Source: Rhizobium sp. RU33A
GTDB lineage: Bacteria > Pseudomonadota > Alphaproteobacteria > Rhizobiales > Rhizobiaceae
Assembly (NCBI RefSeq): GCF_900156055.1
Contig: NZ_FTMQ01000001.1
Span: 496,001-560,000 of the forward strand
Direction of reading: 5' to 3'
Length of the DNA stretch: 64,000 nucleotides
A program made the position numbers and the translations under genes. The notes under the pieces were generated by a model. The model did no database searches and had not been told where the DNA came from. It saw only the letters and a program-made list of their open reading frames with translations. Position 1 is the first letter of the stretch, and every line of letters begins with the position of its first letter. Positions 28,343-37,678 of the stretch are shown in pieces.

Positions 28343-29500
28343 ATGTCCGCCAGCGTCCGCCTGTCCCTGACTGCATTGTCACTTTTCGCCGCCTTCGGGC
28401 TCGCAGCCTGCACGGAAGGCGGGGCAGAAACGGTGGAACAGCCGAGCCTTCGCCCCGTGAAGGTGATCGAAGTCGAGGCGCCGTCGACCGCGCGCGAATT
28501 GCGCTATTCCGGAACGGTGAAGGCCCGCAGTGAGGCCGCCGCCGGTTTCCGGGTGGCTGGCAAGATCATCGAGCGCCTGGTCGATATCGGCGATCGGGTG
28601 ATGCCGGGCGATGTTCTGGCGCGCCTCGACGTGACGGATTACCAGTTGCAAATGCGCAGTGCCGAGGCGAGCCTCGCCGCAGCCGACCGCCAGCTGGAAA
28701 CGGCCGACTTTGCCCTGAAGCGTGCTGACGCCCTTTACCGCCAGCAGGTGACGACGAAGGCGCAGCTCGAGCAGGCGCAACTCACCTATAACCAGGCCCT
28801 CGCCACCCGCGACAGCCAGCGTTCTTCGCTGGAGCAGGCGCGAAACCAGGTCGCCTATGGTGAGTTGAAGGCCGACAAGCCGGGCATCGTCACCGCCATC
28901 GGCGCGGATGCGGGCCAGGTTGTGGCGGCAGGCAGCCCGGTCGTCACGGTCGCTGCCGATGGTGAGAAGGAAGCACTGATCGCAGTGCCGGAGAACGAGA
29001 TCTTTGCATTTGCCTCGGGCAAGGAGGTCGAGGTCGGCTTCTGGTCGAAGGATGGCCTTGCCCTCAAGGGAACCGTCCGCGAAGTTGCGGGCAGCGCGGA
29101 TGCAACGTCGCGAACCTTTGCCGTGCGCATCACGCTTCCCGACAATCCGCAGATCCTGCTCGGGATGACTGCGCGTGTGACGGCGCTGGCACCATCGGAC
29201 AAGAGCCTGTTCGAACTGCCGCTTTCGGCCCTTGCCCAGGATGCCGCCAAGCAGCCGAAAGTCTGGACCGTCGATCGGACCGACGCCACGGTCCATGCGC
29301 GATCGGTCACGATCGACACGTTTTCCGATACGGGGATCCAGGTGTCTGCAGGCCTGAAGCCCGGTGATCTCGTGGTCGTGGCAGGCACGCAGTTCATGGC
29401 GGAAGACATGAAGGTGCGGCTGGCCGACGAGAACCTCTCGCGTTCGGCCGAGGCTGATCCTGCAACCGCCACCGTCACGCCCGACGCCGCCACCCGGTAA
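28343..29500 (+). CDS. RND efflux periplasmic adaptor (membrane fusion) lipoprotein
   Basis: 385 residues. The signal peptide ends in a lipobox (LAAC, Cys ~23), so it is likely lipid-anchored in the inner membrane. It has the lipoyl half-motif AGFRVAGKIIERLVDIGDRV, a coiled-coil hairpin at ~95-165 rich in Ala, Gln and Glu, then the second lipoyl half (ADKPGIVTAIGADAGQVV) and beta-barrel region. It bridges the pump encoded next to an outer-membrane channel that is not encoded here. GGGGAGGA precedes the ATG. It lies 24 bases after the TetR gene. Confidence 0.92.
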   Translation: MSASVRLSLTALSLFAAFGLAACTEGGAETVEQPSLRPVKVIEVEAPSTARELRYSGTVKARSEAAAGFRVAGKIIERLVDIGDRVMPGDVLARLDVTDYQLQMRSAEASLAAADRQLETADFALKRADALYRQQVTTKAQLEQAQLTYNQALATRDSQRSSLEQARNQVAYGELKADKPGIVTAIGADAGQVVAAGSPVVTVAADGEKEALIAVPENEIFAFASGKEVEVGFWSKDGLALKGTVREVAGSADATSRTFAVRITLPDNPQILLGMTARVTALAPSDKSLFELPLSALAQDAAKQPKVWTVDRTDATVHARSVTIDTFSDTGIQVSAGLKPGDLVVVAGTQFMAEDMKVRLADENLSRSAEADPATATVTPDAATR

Positions 29501-29535
29501 GCCCCGCGCCCCCCTACCTTCGGGACATTTCAATC

Positions 29536-32500
29536 ATGACAAACTCTCCTGTCGAACCGGGCTCGTTCAACTTGTCCCGTTGGGCCATCGCCCATCCCAG
29601 CATTGCCCGTTTCCTCTTCGGCCTGATCATTCTCACGGGTCTCTTCGGACTGATGCGGATGGGCCAGAAGGAAGATCCCGACTTCACCTTCCGTGTCATG
29701 GTGGTGCAGGCATTTTGGCCGGGTGCATCTCTGGCCGACATGCAGGATCAAGTCGTCAACAAGATTGAGCGCAAGCTGCAGGAGACGCCCTATCTCGACT
29801 GGGTCAAGTCCTACACCCGGCCGGGTTCGGCGATCATCACCTTGCAGGTGACGGGCAATACCGATGCCAACGACGTGGCTGATGCCTTCTACCAAGTGCG
29901 CAAAAAGGTCGGCGACATCGAGAACGAGCTTCCCGAAGGCTTGCTGGGCCCGTACTTCAACGACGAGTTCGGCGATACCTACATCACGCTCTATGCCCTG
30001 ACCGGCGATGGCTACAGCTATCCCGAGCTCAAGCAGCATGCGATCCAGGCGCGCGATGTCCTCTTGTCGACCGAAGGGGTCGAAAAGGCGGTAATCCTCG
30101 GCGACCAACCGCAGAAGATCTTTATCGAAGTATCGTCCAAGGCACTCGCCGAACGCGGATTGACCTTCACCGATCTTCAGAGTGCACTTGCAGGCCAGAA
30201 TGCGATCGATGCCACGGGAAGCATCGACACGGGATCTCGATCGGTTCGCATATCCGTCGATGGCGGGTTCTCCGCCGCAGAAGACATCCGCGAACTGCGC
30301 CTGAATTCCGGCAACCAGGTCACGCGTCTGGGCGATATCGCCACCGTGACTGAAGGTCTCGAGGATCCCTATCAGCGCAAGTTCCGGTTCAACGGCAAGG
30401 ACTCCGTCCAGGTCGGCGTCGTCATGGCCAAGGGCTTCAAGGTGACAGATGTCGGTGATGCCGTGGAGGAGACGCTGGAGCGTTTCGAGGCGACCCTGCC
30501 GATCGGTCTGGAGGTCTCGCAGATTTCCAACCAGCCGGAAGTGGTTCGCGAGGCGATCGGTGAATTCATGAAGGCGCTCGGCGAAGCCCTGCTGATCGTG
30601 CTCGTCGTCTCGTTCGTCTCCATCGGCTGGCGCTCTGGCCTCGTGATTGCGATCGCGATCCCGCTGGTGCTCGCCGCAACCTTCGCCGTCATGTATGAAC
30701 TCGGGCTCGACCTGCAGCGCATCTCGCTCGGAGCCCTGATCATCGCGCTCGGCTTGCTGGTCGATGACGCGATGATCGTCGTCGAGATGATGGAGCGAAA
30801 ACTGGAAGAGGGGCTCGACAAGCTGGATGCAGCGAGTTTCGCCTATTCCTCGACGGCCTTTCCGATGCTCACCGGAACGCTCATCACGACTGCCGGTTTC
30901 ATCCCGGTCGGCTTCGCGGAATCGACCGCCGGTGAATATGTCCGCTCGCTGTTTTATGTCGTGGGCATCTCCCTGGTCATCTCCTGGTTCGTCGCCGTCT
31001 ACTTCACGCCCTGGCTCGGTTACATGATCTTGAAGCAGAGGGCCCATGCCGGCAGTCACCACGACGCTTTCGACACGCGGTTCTATCGTCGCCTCCGTGC
31101 GACCGTCTCCTGGGCCGTCGAGCACCGCATCATCGTGATCGTCTCGACGCTCGCCATCTTTGCAGTCAGCCTCTGGTCGTTCCAGTTCATCCCGAAGAAC
31201 TTCTTCCCGCAGTCGTCACGCCCGGAAATCCTTGTCGACATGTGGCTGCCCGAGGGAACCTCGATCAAGGAAGTCGAGGCCGAGGCCAGACGCCTCGAAG
31301 CGGAATTGCTGACCGATCCGGATCAGCGCTTCGTCGCAACCTATGTGGGCGAGGGCGCGCCGCGCTTCTTCCTGCCGCTCGACCAGCAGCTGCGCAATCC
31401 GAACTATGCCCAGCTCTTGGTCATGGCGAGAGACGAGGATGCGCGCGAACGTCTGATCACCAAGCTGCGCATGACGCTGGCGGAAGACTTCCCCTCGGTG
31501 CGAGGCAAGGTCGATCGGCTGTTTCTTGGGCCGCCGACCGGATGGGCTGTGCAGATGCGTGTGAGCGGACCGGAGCGGGACGAGGTGCGCCGCATTGCAG
31601 ATCAAGTGAAGGCGCACTTCAACCAGAATCCGGTTCTGCAGGCTGTTCACGACGACTGGCTCGAACCTGTCCCGGCGATGACGCTGGTCGTCGACCAGGA
31701 TCGTGCCCGTGCCCTCGGCGTCTCGTCACAGCGCCTGCGTCAGATGTTGCAGGCGACGATGAGCGGTGCGCCGCTCGCCGACGTTCGTGCCGGTGAGGAA
31801 ACAATCTCGATCGTGGCACGGGAGCCGGAGGATAGCCGCCGCCTGTTGACGGCTGTCAACTCGATCTATGTCCCGACCGATCTCGGTGCCTTCATCCCCT
31901 TGTCGCAGATCGCCAAGGTCGTGCCGAAGCTGGAGCAGGGGATCGAGTGGCGTCGCAATCGTTTGCCGACGATCACGGTGCGGGCCACCCTGCCGGATGG
32001 CGTGCAATCGAACGATGTCACCTTGAAGATGTTCGACGAGATGCAGTCCTTGCGCGACAGTGTCCCCGCCGGTTACGCGATCGAGATCCAGGGCGGTGTG
32101 GAGGACAGCGCCGAGAGCCAGAATTCGATTGCGGCCAAGGCGCCGATCATGCTGCTGGTCATTGTGGTTCTCTTGATGATCCAGCTGCAGCATTTCGGCA
32201 AGGCTATGCTGGTGCTGGCGACCGGACCGCTCGGCATCATCGGGGCCGCCGCCGCGCTCCTCATTTCGGGCGCCCCCTTCGGATTTGTCGCGATCCTTGG
32301 CGTTATCGCCCTGCTCGGCATTATCATCCGCAACTCGATCATCCTGATAGATCAGATCGACCAGGACATCGCAGCGGGCATGGAGCGACGTGAAGCGATC
32401 ATCGGCTCGGCTGTCCGCCGCTTCCGCCCCATAATGCTGACGGCGCTGACCGCAGTCCTCGCGCTAATCCCGATTTCACGCGGCATCTTCTGGGGGCCGC

Positions 32501-32607
32501 TGGCTTACGCGATGATGGGCGGCATTCTCGTTGCAACCGTTCTGACTATTCTGGTCCTGCCTGCAGCCTATGCTTTCTTCTTCGGTCGCTCTCCCCACAA
32601 AGCGTGA
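29536..32607 (+). CDS. RND family efflux permease
   Basis: 1023 residues, the usual length for an AcrB/MexF-type trimeric proton-driven pump. The first TM is IARFLFGLIILTGLFGLM, then the porter loop begins (QAFWPGASLADMQDQV). TM clusters lie around 330-540 and 850-1010. TM4 contains LGLLVDDAMIVVEMM with the proton-relay Asp pair. The gene is last in the TetR - adaptor - pump operon and is followed by a strong terminator. Substrates are unknown. No outer-membrane component is nearby, so it probably uses a shared TolC. Confidence 0.94.
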   Translation: MTNSPVEPGSFNLSRWAIAHPSIARFLFGLIILTGLFGLMRMGQKEDPDFTFRVMVVQAFWPGASLADMQDQVVNKIERKLQETPYLDWVKSYTRPGSAIITLQVTGNTDANDVADAFYQVRKKVGDIENELPEGLLGPYFNDEFGDTYITLYALTGDGYSYPELKQHAIQARDVLLSTEGVEKAVILGDQPQKIFIEVSSKALAERGLTFTDLQSALAGQNAIDATGSIDTGSRSVRISVDGGFSAAEDIRELRLNSGNQVTRLGDIATVTEGLEDPYQRKFRFNGKDSVQVGVVMAKGFKVTDVGDAVEETLERFEATLPIGLEVSQISNQPEVVREAIGEFMKALGEALLIVLVVSFVSIGWRSGLVIAIAIPLVLAATFAVMYELGLDLQRISLGALIIALGLLVDDAMIVVEMMERKLEEGLDKLDAASFAYSSTAFPMLTGTLITTAGFIPVGFAESTAGEYVRSLFYVVGISLVISWFVAVYFTPWLGYMILKQRAHAGSHHDAFDTRFYRRLRATVSWAVEHRIIVIVSTLAIFAVSLWSFQFIPKNFFPQSSRPEILVDMWLPEGTSIKEVEAEARRLEAELLTDPDQRFVATYVGEGAPRFFLPLDQQLRNPNYAQLLVMARDEDARERLITKLRMTLAEDFPSVRGKVDRLFLGPPTGWAVQMRVSGPERDEVRRIADQVKAHFNQNPVLQAVHDDWLEPVPAMTLVVDQDRARALGVSSQRLRQMLQATMSGAPLADVRAGEETISIVAREPEDSRRLLTAVNSIYVPTDLGAFIPLSQIAKVVPKLEQGIEWRRNRLPTITVRATLPDGVQSNDVTLKMFDEMQSLRDSVPAGYAIEIQGGVEDSAESQNSIAAKAPIMLLVIVVLLMIQLQHFGKAMLVLATGPLGIIGAAAALLISGAPFGFVAILGVIALLGIIIRNSIILIDQIDQDIAAGMERREAIIGSAVRRFRPIMLTALTAVLALIPISRGIFWGPLAYAMMGGILVATVLTILVLPAAYAFFFGRSPHKA

Positions 32608-32612
32608 CCGAA

Positions 32613-32659
32613 GGAGAGGAGGAGAGGGCCCCAAGCCTCTCCTCCTCTCCCCCTTTTTG
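32613..32659 (+). terminator. Strong terminator after the RND operon
   Basis: A perfect 15-bp stem, GGAGAGGAGGAGAGG (32613-32627) against CCTCTCCTCCTCTCC (32636-32650), with an 8-base loop, followed by CCCTTTTT. It starts 6 bases after the pump stop codon. Confidence 0.93.
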
Positions 32660-33138
32660 CCGTGCTGATAGCTGCTCGTTTCATTGTTTTTTTTGATCGG
32701 TTGATAAATTTTCTTTCCGTTGCTAGACCACCTCGACTCGGCCAGCCGTGCTTGTCATTTTGCGACGCACCACTAGGTATAGCCTTGTTTCTCAGGCTCC
32801 ATCAAAGATCTCTAATGTTCGATGAGTTCCGAAAGCGACCTGTCGTGCTAGAAAACATTTGAACTGCCATCTGTCGTTTGTGGCGAAAACCAGACCAATT
32901 CTGTGACGGAATTGAGCCGAATCTCTCTTTACAACGTTTCCGAAGGCGATAAGACACTGCATCAGTGATCGGGTGGACGACCTCTGCTGCTTGTCAGATT
33001 ACGACGCGCGGCTGGAAACCCTTCGATCGCCGGAAGACCGGTTGACCCCGACCTTCACAAAACACGGGCGCGATCCACGCGCCGCGGGACCAAAAGAACC
33101 GGCGAGGACGCTCGTCCTTTGCCTTTGGGAGACTGTTC
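32660..33138. other. 479-base gene-free region before dppA
   Basis: A stretch with lower GC than its surroundings, especially 32680-32960 (T and A tracts such as TTTTTTTTGATCGGTTGATA). No open frame in it shows the codon bias of the neighbours or a ribosome site. It ends in a G-rich leader with TGGGAGA 6 bases before dppA. It must hold the dpp promoter and leaves room for a small RNA or a long regulated leader. I see no clear sigma-54 or sigma-70 box. Confidence 0.5.
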
Positions 33139-34737
33139 ATGAAAACCAAGTTCGTACTTGCAGCTGCAGCACTTGCTGCCGCAACTTTCCTGTCGGGCGC
33201 GGCCAGCGCCAAGACCTTCGTTTACTGCTCGGAAGGATCGCCGGAAGGCTTCGATCCCGGCATGTACACCGCCGGCACCACGTTCGATGCCTCCGCACAT
33301 CCGATCTACAGCCGATTGATGGAATTCAAGCCCGGCACGACCGAAGCCGAAGCCGGTCTGGCGGAGAGCTACGAAGTCAACGCCGAAGGCACCGAATACA
33401 CCTTCAAGCTGCGTCCGGGCGTCAAGTTCCACACGACCGAGTTCTTCACCCCGTCGCGTGATTTCAACGCCGATGACGTGCTTTTCTCGCTGGATCGCCA
33501 GCTGAAGGCCGATCATCCGTGGAACCAGTATGTTGCCGGCACCTCCTGGGAATATGCCGCAGGCATGGGCTTCCCCGAGCTGATCAAGTCGATCGAGAAG
33601 GTCGATGACATGACGGTCAAGATCACCCTCAACAAGCCGGAAGCGCCGTTCCTCGCGAACCTTGCAATGCCTTTCGCATCGATCGTTTCGAAGGAATATG
33701 CCGACAAGCTCGAAGCTGAAGGCAAGAAGGAACAGCTGAACCAGATGCCGGTCGGCACGGGTCCGTTCTCCTTCGTCGGTTACCAGCAGGACGCCGTCAT
33801 CCGCTACAAGAAGAACGCCGATTATTGGGGTGGCGCGCCGAAGATCGACGATCTCGTCTTCGCGATCACCACGGATGCCGCCGTTCGTTACCAGAAGCTC
33901 AAGGCTGGCGAATGCCACCTGATGCCGTTCCCGAACGCTGCCGACGTCGAGACCATGAAGTCCGACCCGGCTCTGACGGTCATGGAACAGGAAGGCCTGA
34001 ACGTCGCTTACCTCGCCTACAACACGACCCAGGCTCCGTTCGACAAGCCGGAAGTGCGTAAGGCGCTGAACAAGGCGATCAACAAGGAAGCCATCGTCGA
34101 CGCCGTATTCCAGGGCATGGCGACACCGGCCAAGAACCCGATCCCGCCGACCATGTGGTCTTACAACCAGTCCACTCAGGACGACGCGTATGACCTGGAA
34201 GCTGCGAAGGCAGAACTCGAAGCCGCCGGTGTGACCGGCCTTTCGATGAAGGTCTGGGCAATGCCGGTTTCGCGCCCCTACATGCTGAACGCACGTCGCG
34301 CCGCTGAAATCATCCAGGACGACTTCTCCAAGATCGGCGTCACCGTCGAGATCGTCTCCTACGAATGGGCCGAGTATCTCGACCGCTCGAAGGCCAAGGA
34401 TCGTGACGGCGCCGTCATGCTCGGCTGGACCGGCGACAACGGCGACCCGGACAACTTCCTCGACACGCTGCTCGGCTGCTCTGCCGTCGGCGGCAACAAC
34501 CGCGCTCAGTGGTGCAACGAGGAGTTCGACGCCCTGGTGAAGAAGGCCAAGGTCACCTCCGACCAGGCCGAGCGCACCAAGCTCTATGAAGAAGCACAGC
34601 TCGTCTTCAAGCGCGAAGCGCCTTGGGCCACGATCGACCATTCGCTCTCGATCGTCCCGATGCGCAAGGAAGTCTCTGGCTTCGTCCAGAGCCCGCTTGG
34701 TGACTTCACCTTCGAAAACGTCGACATCGCCGAGTAA
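33139..34737 (+). CDS. dppA: Dipeptide ABC transporter substrate-binding protein
   Basis: 532 residues, cleavable signal peptide (MKTKFVLAAAALAAATFLSG, cut near ASA-KTF). The sequence follows DppA closely: VYCSEGSPEGFDPGMYTAGT, FNADDVLFSLDRQ, and GWTGDNGDPDNFLDTLLGC. It binds di- or tripeptides (some family members take heme or 5-aminolevulinate) in the periplasm. It is the first gene of a five-gene operon, with a hairpin between it and dppB as often seen when the binding protein is made in excess. Confidence 0.93.
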   Translation: MKTKFVLAAAALAAATFLSGAASAKTFVYCSEGSPEGFDPGMYTAGTTFDASAHPIYSRLMEFKPGTTEAEAGLAESYEVNAEGTEYTFKLRPGVKFHTTEFFTPSRDFNADDVLFSLDRQLKADHPWNQYVAGTSWEYAAGMGFPELIKSIEKVDDMTVKITLNKPEAPFLANLAMPFASIVSKEYADKLEAEGKKEQLNQMPVGTGPFSFVGYQQDAVIRYKKNADYWGGAPKIDDLVFAITTDAAVRYQKLKAGECHLMPFPNAADVETMKSDPALTVMEQEGLNVAYLAYNTTQAPFDKPEVRKALNKAINKEAIVDAVFQGMATPAKNPIPPTMWSYNQSTQDDAYDLEAAKAELEAAGVTGLSMKVWAMPVSRPYMLNARRAAEIIQDDFSKIGVTVEIVSYEWAEYLDRSKAKDRDGAVMLGWTGDNGDPDNFLDTLLGCSAVGGNNRAQWCNEEFDALVKKAKVTSDQAERTKLYEEAQLVFKREAPWATIDHSLSIVPMRKEVSGFVQSPLGDFTFENVDIAE

Positions 34738-34755
34738 TCGGAACACGCAATCTTT

Positions 34756-34782
34756 CGCCGCGGGCCCTGGCCCGCGGCGTTT
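34756..34782 (+). terminator. dppA-dppB intercistronic hairpin (attenuator or mRNA stabiliser)
   Basis: CGCCGCGGGCC (34756-34766) and GGCCCGCGGCG (34769-34779) form a very stable stem, followed only by TTTG. It lies 19 bases after the dppA stop and 118 bases before dppB. The weak T run suggests partial termination or protection of the dppA message rather than the operon end. Confidence 0.6.
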
Positions 34783-34899
34783 GTCGTTGATGCAAGACCA
34801 ATCTCGCGTCATGCTCGAAAGCTCAGGTGAAGCGTTTCGGGTAACCACAGATGGCCTTGGTGCCGTGGTTCGACCTCCCTTAAACAACAGGTCTCACAC

Positions 34900-35904
34900 A
34901 TGTTTGGCTTTCTCCTGCGACGGCTCGCCGTCTTGATCCCGACCTTTCTCGGCGTCTCGATCATTGCCTTCGCTTTCATCCGGCTTCTTCCCGGCGATCC
35001 GGTTGCGCTGCTCTCCGGTGAGCGCGTCATGTCGCCCGAGCGTCACGCACAGATCAGTGCGCAGCTCGGTCTCGACCGTCCGCTCGTCGTCCAGTATTTC
35101 GATTATCTCGGCGGCGTCCTGACCGGTGACTTCGGCACTTCGATTGTCTCGAAGAGCCCGATCATCGACCAGTTCTTCGCGCTGTTCCCCGCCACTGTCG
35201 AATTGTCCCTCTGTGCGATCCTGCTGGCCGTCGCGATCGGCGTTCCCGCCGGCATTATCGCGGCGATCAAGCGCGGCTCGTTCTTCGACCAGACGATGAT
35301 GGGCATTGCGCTCGTCGGCTATTCCATGCCGATCTTCTGGTGGGGCCTCCTGTTGATGATCCTGTTCTCCGGCATCCTGCAGTGGACGCCGGTATCGGGC
35401 CGCATCTCGTTGATGTTCTTCTTCCCACCGGTCACGGGTTTCATGCTGATCGACTCGCTGATCTCCGGGCAGAAGGGCGCCTTCGCCTCGGCCGTCAGCC
35501 ATCTGATCCTGCCGACGATCGTGCTTGCGACCATTCCTCTCGCCGTCATCGCGCGGCAGACGCGCTCGGCCATGCTGGAGGTCCTGTCGGAGGACTATAT
35601 CCGGACGGCCCGCGCCAAGGGTCTCTCGCCTTTCCGCGTCGTCAGCCTGCATGCGCTGCGCAATGCCATGATCCCGGTCATCACCACGATCGGCCTGCAG
35701 ATCGGTGTCCTGCTGGCCGGCGCGATCCTGACCGAGACGATCTTTTCCTGGCCTGGCATCGGCAAGTGGATGGTCGACAGTGTGTTCCGCCGTGATTACC
35801 CGGTCATCCAGGGAGGTCTCCTCCTGATCGCCGGCATCATCATGGTCGTGAACCTCATCGTCGACCTGCTCTACGGCCTGATCAACCCGCGCATCCGCCA
35901 CTAG
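34900..35904 (+). CDS. dppB: Dipeptide ABC transporter permease DppB
   Basis: 334 residues, about six membrane helices. It starts MFGFLLRRLAVLIPTFLGVS, typical of DppB/OppB. The EAA loop for contact with the ATPases is EDYIRTARAKGLSPFRVVSLHALRNA without the usual break, and the C-terminus is PRIRH. It pairs with DppC to form the translocation pore. Confidence 0.94.
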   Translation: MFGFLLRRLAVLIPTFLGVSIIAFAFIRLLPGDPVALLSGERVMSPERHAQISAQLGLDRPLVVQYFDYLGGVLTGDFGTSIVSKSPIIDQFFALFPATVELSLCAILLAVAIGVPAGIIAAIKRGSFFDQTMMGIALVGYSMPIFWWGLLLMILFSGILQWTPVSGRISLMFFFPPVTGFMLIDSLISGQKGAFASAVSHLILPTIVLATIPLAVIARQTRSAMLEVLSEDYIRTARAKGLSPFRVVSLHALRNAMIPVITTIGLQIGVLLAGAILTETIFSWPGIGKWMVDSVFRRDYPVIQGGLLLIAGIIMVVNLIVDLLYGLINPRIRH

Positions 35905-35918
35905 AAGGATAAAGTCCC

Positions 35919-36827
35919 ATGGCAGAGACAACAACCAGCCAGCCGGTTTCGAGCGCTCAGATGCGCCGCCAGATGCTGGCCGAATTCTGGTTCTACTTTT
36001 CCGAAAACCGCGGCGCCGTTGCAGGCCTCGTCGGTTTCGTCGCTCTCGTGCTGATCGCCGTCTTCGCCGGCGTCATCGCACCCCATTCGCCCTTCGAACA
36101 GTATCGCGATGCCGTGCTCCTCCCACCGGCATGGCTGGAAGGTGGCAACTGGAGCTTCCCGCTCGGCACCGATCCGGTCGGTCGCGACATTCTCTCGCGC
36201 CTGATCTACGGTTCGCAATACTCGCTCTTCATCGGTGTGTTCGTCACCACGCTGTCGCTGACAACGGGCATCGCGATCGGCGTCATCGCTGGCTACTACG
36301 GCGGCTGGCTCGACACCGCGATCATGCGCCTGATGGATATCATCCTGGCCTTCCCGTCGCTGCTTCTGGCGCTCGTGCTCGTTGCGATCCTCGGCCCCGG
36401 CCTCACCAACGGCATGATCGCGATCGCACTCGTCTTGCAGCCGCATTTCGTCCGCCTGACCCGTGCTGCGGTTATGTCGGAAAAGACGCGTGACTACGTG
36501 ACGGCCGCACGGCTCGCCGGTGCAAGTCCCTTCCGCCTGATGTTCAAGACGATCCTGCCGAACTGCATGGCGCCGCTGATCGTCCAGGCCACGCTCTCCT
36601 TCTCGAACGCCATCCTCGATGCAGCCGCCCTCGGCTTCCTCGGTATGGGTGCCCAGCCGCCGGCACCGGAATGGGGCACGATGCTCGCCGAAGCGCGCGA
36701 ATTCATCCTGCGCGCATGGTGGGTCGTTACCTTCCCGGGTCTCGCCATCCTGATCACCGTTCTCGCCATCAACTTGATGGGTGACGGCCTGCGCGATGCG
36801 CTCGATCCCAAGTTGAAGAGGTCCTGA
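35919..36827 (+). CDS. dppC: Dipeptide ABC transporter permease DppC
   Basis: 302 residues. An N-terminal cytoplasmic stretch is followed by a first helix (GAVAGLVGFVALVLIAVFA), the family segment LGTDPVGRDILSRLIYGSQ and the EAA loop YVTAARLAGASPFRLMFKTI. GAAGGATAA precedes the ATG, 14 bases after the dppB stop. The C-terminus, DGLRDALDPKLK, is canonical. Confidence 0.94.
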   Translation: MAETTTSQPVSSAQMRRQMLAEFWFYFSENRGAVAGLVGFVALVLIAVFAGVIAPHSPFEQYRDAVLLPPAWLEGGNWSFPLGTDPVGRDILSRLIYGSQYSLFIGVFVTTLSLTTGIAIGVIAGYYGGWLDTAIMRLMDIILAFPSLLLALVLVAILGPGLTNGMIAIALVLQPHFVRLTRAAVMSEKTRDYVTAARLAGASPFRLMFKTILPNCMAPLIVQATLSFSNAILDAAALGFLGMGAQPPAPEWGTMLAEAREFILRAWWVVTFPGLAILITVLAINLMGDGLRDALDPKLKRS

Positions 36828-36829
36828 TC

Positions 36830-37678
36830 ATGGCACTTCTCGAGATTCAGAACCTCACCGTCCAGTTCGAGACGGCCAGTGGTTGGTTCAAGGCCGTCGA
36901 TGGCGTGTCGATGTCGGTCGAGCCGGGTGAAGTGCTCGCTATTGTCGGCGAGAGCGGCTCCGGCAAGTCTGTCGCCATGCTTGCCGTCATGGGCCTTCTG
37001 CCGTGGACGGCGAAGATCACCGCCGACAAGATGGAATTCCAGGGCCGTGACATCCAGAAGATCTCGGCAGCCGACCGGCGCAAGCTGATCGGCAAGGATG
37101 TCGCCATGATCTTCCAGGAGCCGGTCGCAAGCCTCAATCCCTGCTTCACCGTCGGCTTCCAGATCGAGGAAGTCCTGCGCCTGCACATGGGCCTCGGCAA
37201 AAAGGAATGCCGCGAACGCGCCATCGAGCTTTTCAAGCTCGTCGGCCTGCCTGATCCGGCGGAGCGCCTCAACCACTTCCCGCACCAGATGTCGGGCGGT
37301 CAGTGTCAGCGCGTGATGATCGCGATTGCGATCGCCTGCAATCCGAAACTCCTGATCGCAGACGAGCCGACAACCGCGCTCGACGTGACGATCCAGAAGC
37401 AGATCCTCGACCTCCTCATGAAGATCCAGGCCGAGACCGGCATGGGCCTCATCATGATCACCCACGACATGGCTGTGGTTGCCGAGACCGCGGACCGCGT
37501 CATCGTCCAGTACAAGGGCCGGAAGATGGAAGAGGCCGATGTGCTCTCGCTCTTCGAAAACCCGAAGAACCCCTATACCCGCGCGCTGCTTTCGGCCCTG
37601 CCGGAAAACGCCACCGGCGACCGCCTGACGACGGTCTCCGATTTCCTGGCCGCCGCAGAAACGGGAGGTGCCGCATGA
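36830..37678 (+). CDS. dppD: Dipeptide ABC transporter ATP-binding protein DppD
   Basis: 282 residues, one ABC domain: Walker A GESGSGKS, Q-loop IFQEP, signature MSGGQCQR, Walker B LLIADEPTTALD and switch His in MITHDMAV. The Cys in the signature (GGQCQR) is an uncommon choice. The C-terminal oligopeptide-transporter extension is short (NPYTRALLSALPE). It starts 2 bases after dppC and overlaps dppF by 4 bases. Confidence 0.94.
   Translation: MALLEIQNLTVQFETASGWFKAVDGVSMSVEPGEVLAIVGESGSGKSVAMLAVMGLLPWTAKITADKMEFQGRDIQKISAADRRKLIGKDVAMIFQEPVASLNPCFTVGFQIEEVLRLHMGLGKKECRERAIELFKLVGLPDPAERLNHFPHQMSGGQCQRVMIAIAIACNPKLLIADEPTTALDVTIQKQILDLLMKIQAETGMGLIMITHDMAVVAETADRVIVQYKGRKMEEADVLSLFENPKNPYTRALLSALPENATGDRLTTVSDFLAAAETGGAA

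Noticed and set aside
29530..31125. Minus-strand frame antisense to the RND pump gene
   Set aside because: No motif, and the sense strand encodes a complete RND permease.
32662..32862. 66-codon frame in the gap before dppA
   Set aside because: No ribosome site, unusual composition and no recognisable feature.
33055..34887. Minus-strand frame antisense to dppA
   Set aside because: dppA is complete with a signal peptide and DppA motifs; the antisense frame has none.
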